Shown here: positions 59,500 to 64,000 of the stretch, piece after piece
How the letters are laid out: each line of letters opens with the position of its first letter
How positions within the stretch are numbered: the stretch's first letter is position 1
From: Trichomonas vaginalis G3
Taxonomy: Eukaryota; Parabasalia; Trichomonadida; Trichomonadidae
Length of the DNA: 64,000 bases
Assembly: GCF_026262505.1 (NCBI RefSeq)
Contig: NC_067204.1
Span: forward strand, 13,348,522 to 13,412,521
Direction of reading: 5' to 3'
Made by a program: the position numbers and the translations under genes
The notes under the pieces: generated by a model
Database searches by the model: none
Told to the model about the DNA's origin: nothing
Seen by the model: the letters and a program-made list of their open reading frames with translations, nothing else

Positions 59500-60317
59500 A
59501 TGAATTTTACAAAACCACCGTTACCCTTCTTTGGAAATAAGAGTAGATGTAAAGATATTCTATTGAGAGAACTTAAGAAACTACCGAATGGTCTAACATT
59601 TGTAGACTTGTTCGGTGGAAGTTTCTATATATCTCATTTGTGCCATACAATATTTCCTGACTCAAAGATTATATGCAATGACTTCGACAACTATATGAAC
59701 CGTCTCAAACATATACCAGACACAAACAAAATATTGAAAGAGTTAAAAGAAAAGATACCTATAGGTAAGATGGAACGTATACCATTAGATAAGAAAAATA
59801 CTGTCAGAGAGGTTTTGAAAAAGGCAGAGTATATTGACTGGGATAGTATATCTGCTAGACTATTATATAGTGGTGCTATAAGAGTTCATGACATTGAAAC
59901 ACTTATGTCAAAAGTTTTATATCTTAACTATACAAATGTTTTCAAAGAGGACATAGAAAAATATATTGAGGGTATAGAGTTTGTGAGATGTCATTGGACA
60001 GAGTTGTATGAAAAATATAAAGACAAGGAAAATGTTTTCTTTATAGTGGACCCGCCGTTCTATAACACATGGATTTTCAATACCAAGTAGACTGGACTTT
60101 GAGAGACTCTTTAGAAACTTTAGACGTTTTACATAACCATCCATGCTTTTACTTTACATCCGATAAAAGTGGTTTGGAAAGTGTCATGAGATGGTTAGAG
60201 GACATACATGACTATGAGTTTAGATACGATAAGATAGAATATGAGAGAGGTCCTATAAACTGGAGAAAGTGTCATAACAAAGAAATTTTACTAGTAAGTA
60301 AATGTGGTTTGAAATAG
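59500..60317 (+). CDS. DNA adenine-N6 methyltransferase, D12 class (element C), broken
   Basis: Nearly identical to the gene at 4015-4833. PPLPFFGNKSRCKDILLREL, FVDLFGGSFYISHLCH and FFIVDPPFYNTW are present as in copy A. The ATTTTTATTATATATATAA box precedes the ATG. The region is broken in this copy. Confidence 0.75.
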
Positions 60318-60433
60318 GACTACTTGTTTTAGGTTTTTTCCATTGTGTCATTTACTTATTTGACGTGGCAGAAAGATATAGAGAATATGAAGATGAACCA
60401 ATGCCTGCAAATGTCCAGTATATGTACTCGTAA
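60302..60433 (+). CDS. Small single-pass membrane protein (element C)
   Basis: A 43-residue frame, MWFEIGLLVLGFFHCVIYLF followed by an acidic tail, overlapping the end of the methyltransferase region as in copy A (3899-4030). Conservation of the frame in both copies supports it. Unknown function. Confidence 0.45.
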   Translation: MWFEIGLLVLGFFHCVIYLFDVAERYREYEDEPMPANVQYMYS

Positions 60434-60456
60434 GAGATATTTTTATCTAATATTAA

Positions 60457-60819
60457 ATGGACGCACAGAACTTAGCGAATGCACAGCAACCTGGACAACC
60501 AAACCCAGAGAATATTCCAAATGAAGTTAGAATACAAACTGCAATGGCAAACTATGGTCAAGTGCCAACAGATGTACAAATGCAAACTGCCATGTCAAAT
60601 GACGCTGCGTTAGGTTTACCACCATGGTATGCAAATATGAGATGGAAAGAGTTTTATACAAACCCTGAAGTGGGATATAAACAACTCTATGCAGATGACG
60701 CGAACACAGGAGTTGACCCAGAGTATGTTTTCTACCAGAGGAGAAATAGAATGTATGAGCTCCAGTTAAAGAATGCTATGGAACTCAGAAGGAAACGTAA
60801 GAGACTAGGTGGACATTAG
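60457..60819 (+). CDS. Small Maverick protein, NANAQQPGQPNPEN type (element C)
   Basis: 120 residues: Gln/Asn/Pro-rich start (MDAQNLANAQQPGQPNPEN), two related segments with QTAM, an aromatic middle (PPWYANMRWKEFYTNP) and a basic end (RRKRKRLGGH). ATTTTTATCTAATATTAA precedes the start. It could be a minor virion protein; no family recognised. Confidence 0.55.
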   Translation: MDAQNLANAQQPGQPNPENIPNEVRIQTAMANYGQVPTDVQMQTAMSNDAALGLPPWYANMRWKEFYTNPEVGYKQLYADDANTGVDPEYVFYQRRNRMYELQLKNAMELRRKRKRLGGH

Positions 60820-60837
60820 ATTTTTACATATAGTAAA

Positions 60838-61080
60838 ATGGGTTTCTTTGGAAGAATAGGAAACTTCTTTCGAAATGTTGGAAGAGGTATATGGAATGGA
60901 ATAAAATCTGTCGGAAGAGGAATTTGGAACGGAGTCAAAAATATTGGTAAAAGAGTAGGTCAGTTCGTTGGTATTATACCTAAAGACCCTGAACCAGAAG
61001 AGCAAGCTCCTGTTATACAACAGCCTGAACCTGCACCACAGTCTAGTTGGCAACCAAATCCAACACCTCAACCGTATTAA
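60838..61080 (+). CDS. Small amphipathic repeat protein (element C)
   Basis: 80 residues, one or two changes from the copy at 3253-3495. The units GIWNGIKSVGRGIWNGVKNI repeat a G-I-W-N-G-(I/V)-K pattern that gives an amphipathic helix with aromatic and basic faces. The tail is Pro/Gln-rich. Membrane-active virion peptide is the best guess. Confidence 0.6.
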   Translation: MGFFGRIGNFFRNVGRGIWNGIKSVGRGIWNGVKNIGKRVGQFVGIIPKDPEPEEQAPVIQQPEPAPQSSWQPNPTPQPY

Positions 61081-61119
61081 AATCATATTTTTACCGTTCG
61101 ATAGTAGTTGTATATGAAA

Positions 61120-61932
61120 CTAAGTTCTAAGTAAAAACGCATGGTATAATGGAACTATTCTCTTTCTTCCATCTGTAGTAAACCATACTTGAAAGTCTGA
61201 AATACTTCCACTTGGTGGTTCGTATAGCTTTGTAGGTTTTTCGTAAAAGTCATTTGCCAAGCATAAAAAGAGTTTTTGTGCACCAGAAAATGAAGCATGA
61301 ACTATAATAGCATCTGAGTCGAAAACATTTTCATATGTTCCATTAGGGTTTTCGACTTCATAAAAGTTCGGGTGTACTGGATATTCTGCAGGCTGATTTA
61401 ACATCCTCAAAAATCTATACCATGCCAAGTTGTTATATTTTGTAGAAATATAAACGTCTTCTCCAAGGTCTTCTATTCTATTGAATTTAACAGTTGCATT
61501 TTTCCTGTCATATATAATATCGAGATGGTACTCTCCTTCGTCAATGTTGTACTGTTTTGCATATTCGAGATAGATATCGTTTATTTTTTCTTGAAAAGCT
61601 TGAAGAGTTGTTTCTAAGTTTACAAGCAAACTAACTTGTAAAAGTTTTCCCTGTTCAAATTTCTCATACGTATGTTTTTCTTTGTTATAGTATCGAATTT
61701 CAAAAGCGACCGTAAATGGGAAACCATGTATGGCTTCTGAAATGAACTTCATTCTACGAAAGCCAACAGCTTTTGTGACGGATGGGTCTCTTAACCATCT
61801 CAATGGGTAGTCAAAACGATAGCCTTCATGCTTTACGGTCTCTGTCTCAAACTTTTGACCGACATTCGTAAAAAGTTCATCTAATGGTTTAGTTGTAGCA
61901 ACTCTTGAATTTTCTTTTTCTATTGAAAGCAT
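61120..61932 (-). CDS. Minor capsid-like protein, variable-centre form (element C)
   Basis: 270 residues. The first 60 match copy A, then residues about 65-205 (from FRRMKFISEAIHGFPFTV on) share only scattered residues with A, and the end is again close at the DNA level (for example CAAATGACTTTTACGAAAAA). Predicted beta-rich with the YP-x-x-W motif. The divergent promoter with the fibre gene (ATTTTATCTAGAATAAAAAT) is identical to A. Confidence 0.6.
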   Translation of the reverse strand: MLSIEKENSRVATTKPLDELFTNVGQKFETETVKHEGYRFDYPLRWLRDPSVTKAVGFRRMKFISEAIHGFPFTVAFEIRYYNKEKHTYEKFEQGKLLQVSLLVNLETTLQAFQEKINDIYLEYAKQYNIDEGEYHLDIIYDRKNATVKFNRIEDLGEDVYISTKYNNLAWYRFLRMLNQPAEYPVHPNFYEVENPNGTYENVFDSDAIIVHASFSGAQKLFLCLANDFYEKPTKLYEPPSGSISDFQVWFTTDGRKRIVPLYHAFLLRT

Positions 61933-61950
61933 ATTTTATCTAGAATAAAA

Positions 61951-63433
61951 ATGTCGAAAGAAACAGCGTCTATGAGAGAAATACAACACAACCGACAACT
62001 CATTTTGCAAGCTCTAAATAAGAACACAACAAACTTTTCAAACTATTCTAAGATATCTGAGTCATTGAAAGAAGGAAACTTAAAACTGACGATAAACCCA
62101 ATGACAGATGAGTTTCTGTTTCAAGACAGTAAGAACCATACTGTCTGTGTAAATCCAACAAAAGGAACTTTAAACGAGAAGCCTATAAAAGAACTTCTTT
62201 TGAAAGCAGATGTTGACAACAAAGCTGACAAAGAGTATGTAGACGATGCAATAGCAAAAGAAGAAGAAAGAGCAGATGCAACATATGCAACAAAAGAACA
62301 TACTCATCCTGAACTAGCAGACAAAACATATGTTGACAATAAAATGTCAAGTGAAGTGACAAGAGCTGAAAACGAATATTCTAAAAAGACTCATACACAT
62401 ACCATTGCAAATATTACAAACTTACAAGAAACCTTAAACAGTAAAAGTGACGTTGGACATACACATACCATTGCAAATATTACAAACTTACAAGAAACTT
62501 TAAACAGGAAAAGTGACGTTGGACATACACATACATTGCAAATATTACAAACTTACAAGAAACCTTAAACAGTAAAAGTGCCGTTGGACATACACATACA
62601 TCTTCTGAAATAACAGACTTAAACGTTAGCCTTGAAAAGAAGGCAGATAAGAACCATACACACGATTTCTTCGCAACTGTTGGTATAGAAAAATATTGCA
62701 GGAACGGTTGAAGAACCTGATGGAACTGGTGGGGATGTATTAAATTGGAAACCTCCTAACTTTCCACAAGGTTTAACATCGGATGAAGACATAACAACGA
62801 TGAAATACACTAGATGTAGAAATTTTTTGTCATGGAGGATGAAAACAAAGTTAAATTCACTGCTCAAGATTTATATGACAACAAAGCTGACAAAACATAT
62901 GTTAACGATGAGTTAGATAAGAAAGCTGACAAAACATATGTTAACGATGAGTTAGATAAGAAAGCTGACAAAACAGAGCTTCAAACGTTAAAGACAGAAA
63001 TACTTCAAACACTATATCCTATAGGCTCTATTTATACGTCAATGAACTCTACCAGACCAGAAGTAGTACTTGGTTTTGGAACTTGGACTCAAATAGTCGA
63101 CAGGTTTTTGTATTGTGCAAACTCTTCAAAGGAAACAGGTGGAAGTAAAACGATTTCAGGTGAAAACCTACCTGCGCACAGTCACTACATAGATTTAAGT
63201 ACATCTCAAGCAGGTTGGCATAAGCATAAATTTTGGGATTGGCACGCCTTGAAAAAGGTAAAGGATATGATGTTAAAGACGACGTTCAGTTTGCTATAAA
63301 TTGTTACTGGAGTGACACTCAGGGAGATGGAAACCATACACATCGCGTTACAGGATATACGCAAACAACGGGACAAAGTAAAGACTACATGCCACCTTAC
63401 ATGACAGTTTACGCATGGTATAGAAATGCTTAG
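61951..63433 (+). CDS. Maverick fibre protein with tail-collar C-terminus (element C), broken
   Basis: It starts MSKETASMREIQHNRQLILQ and has three or more shaft units of the HTHTIANITNLQETLNSKSD type, a tandem KKADKTYVNDELD block and a tail-collar end (YPIGSIYTSMNSTRPEVVLG, NLPAHSHYIDLSTSQAG, YMPPYMTVYAWYR). Repeat number and collar loops differ from copy A, where receptor contact would be expected. The region is broken. Confidence 0.7.
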
Positions 63434-63439
63434 TCGTCA

Positions 63440-64000
63440 TTTTCAACTTCTTTAGCATATTCGTCAGGAGTTGTCTTATATTTTTAGGAACTGTTTTTGA
63501 AAGTATACCACCTTGAACTTTGACAAGTTTGAAACGAGGTCTGACAATAGTAGTTTTATCTTCTGCTTGCAGTGTGTACATTTTGCCATGTTTGCCTAAA
63601 ACTTCATAATATTCTCTTGTATACTTTCTTCTATTTTTACGAACACGAATGCGAGTACCTGTCGAGTTCCCATTGTTGTCATAGTCAATAGTATTTTCAT
63701 ATGGGTCGCGTTTAGGTATTTCTATTTTTACTTTGTCGCCTTTCTTAAGTTTGAAGCCTGGCATTCTTTCTTGTTTGTCTCTTTTGACTAAACTATTAAA
63801 TATATAGTCTTTCTCTAAGTCAGGGTTGTTTTTCATTTCTTCGGGGAGTGGTTTCCCAAACCTTTTTGTTTACGGCTATTGTAAATATTTAAAACTTGTC
63901 TCATCTTTGCCATGGAGAAGTGTCTATATTTGTCGTCATATGACATTTCATTTGCTTCACCACCTTGTGGTTGGTTTAAGTCTCTTAAGATTTTTATACA
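63440..64000 (-). CDS. Maverick integrase, C-terminal part (element C), runs out of the window
   Basis: This matches the integrase region at about 540-1098 of element A: YIFNSLVKRDKQERMPGFKL, KKGDKVKIEIPKRDPYENTI and a RPRFKLVKVQGG-type end. The core lies beyond the window. Confidence 0.65.

Larger units (their letters stand above)
59303..64000. mobile_element. Maverick/Polinton element C, terminal part
   Basis: It begins AGTGGGGCTTCCAGG after an A-tract and GGT and continues beyond the window. Gene order (methyltransferase, small membrane protein, two small proteins, capsid-like gene, fibre, integrase) mirrors element A. Most genes are some 97-99% alike by eye, apart from the capsid-like centre. 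It lacks A's subterminal repeat cluster. A few breaks; young fossil. Confidence 0.85.

Overview
This AT-rich eukaryotic window fits Trichomonas vaginalis or a close relative. Host genes are single-exon and densely spaced, and several have an initiator of the TCA(+1)-Y-W type within about 15 nt of the ATG. They encode a parasite with a flagellar/microtubule cytoskeleton, and the window is full of Maverick/Polinton DNA, which T. vaginalis is known for. The species call is inference; no rRNA or species marker is present.

Layout. (1) 1-5577: one end of a Maverick (element A), with integrase, fibre, capsid-like genes, a DNA adenine methyltransferase and a terminus at 5577. (2) 5600-30700: a host island with a coiled-coil protein, a probable SRP RNA gene, an armadillo-like protein with SxIP motifs, Lunapark, adenylate kinase 6/Fap7, a class I histone deacetylase, a 4.85 kb non-coding palindromic element made of hairpins at several scales, a glycine-rich gene fragment, CFAP36/BART-like and SPATA4/SPEF1-like flagellar proteins, a GAF-domain cyclic nucleotide phosphodiesterase, and two unrecognised proteins, one with a HEXXH motif. 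(3) 30733-about 34240: the terminus and large core gene of a second Maverick (element E). (4) about 34240-56235: a different, smaller element (D) with its own B-family polymerase and an HNH-type protein, split by a complete 17.3 kb Maverick (element B, 38064-55401) with 686-bp terminal inverted repeats. (5) 57165-59270: a second palindromic non-coding element with a TA-flanked MITE-like core and a tRNA-like stretch. (6) 59303-64000: a third Maverick end (C), nearly the mirror image of A.

How parts work together. The Maverick genes form a virus-like set: packaging ATPase, double jelly-roll-type major capsid candidate, minor capsid-like paralogues, a collagen-like/tail-collar fibre, protein-primed type PolB and a retroviral-type integrase. 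They share a TTTTTAT box just upstream of their ATGs. Element D and the host genes instead use TCA-type initiators, and three host genes share ACGTTA. The Mavericks are young by TIR and copy identity but carry several breaks, so they are treated as fossils.

Most interesting points: the hairpin-built palindrome at 14899-19745; a capsid-like gene that keeps near-identical ends but has a completely different middle in copies A and C; the Maverick-specific promoter box; and the small PolB/HNH element D.
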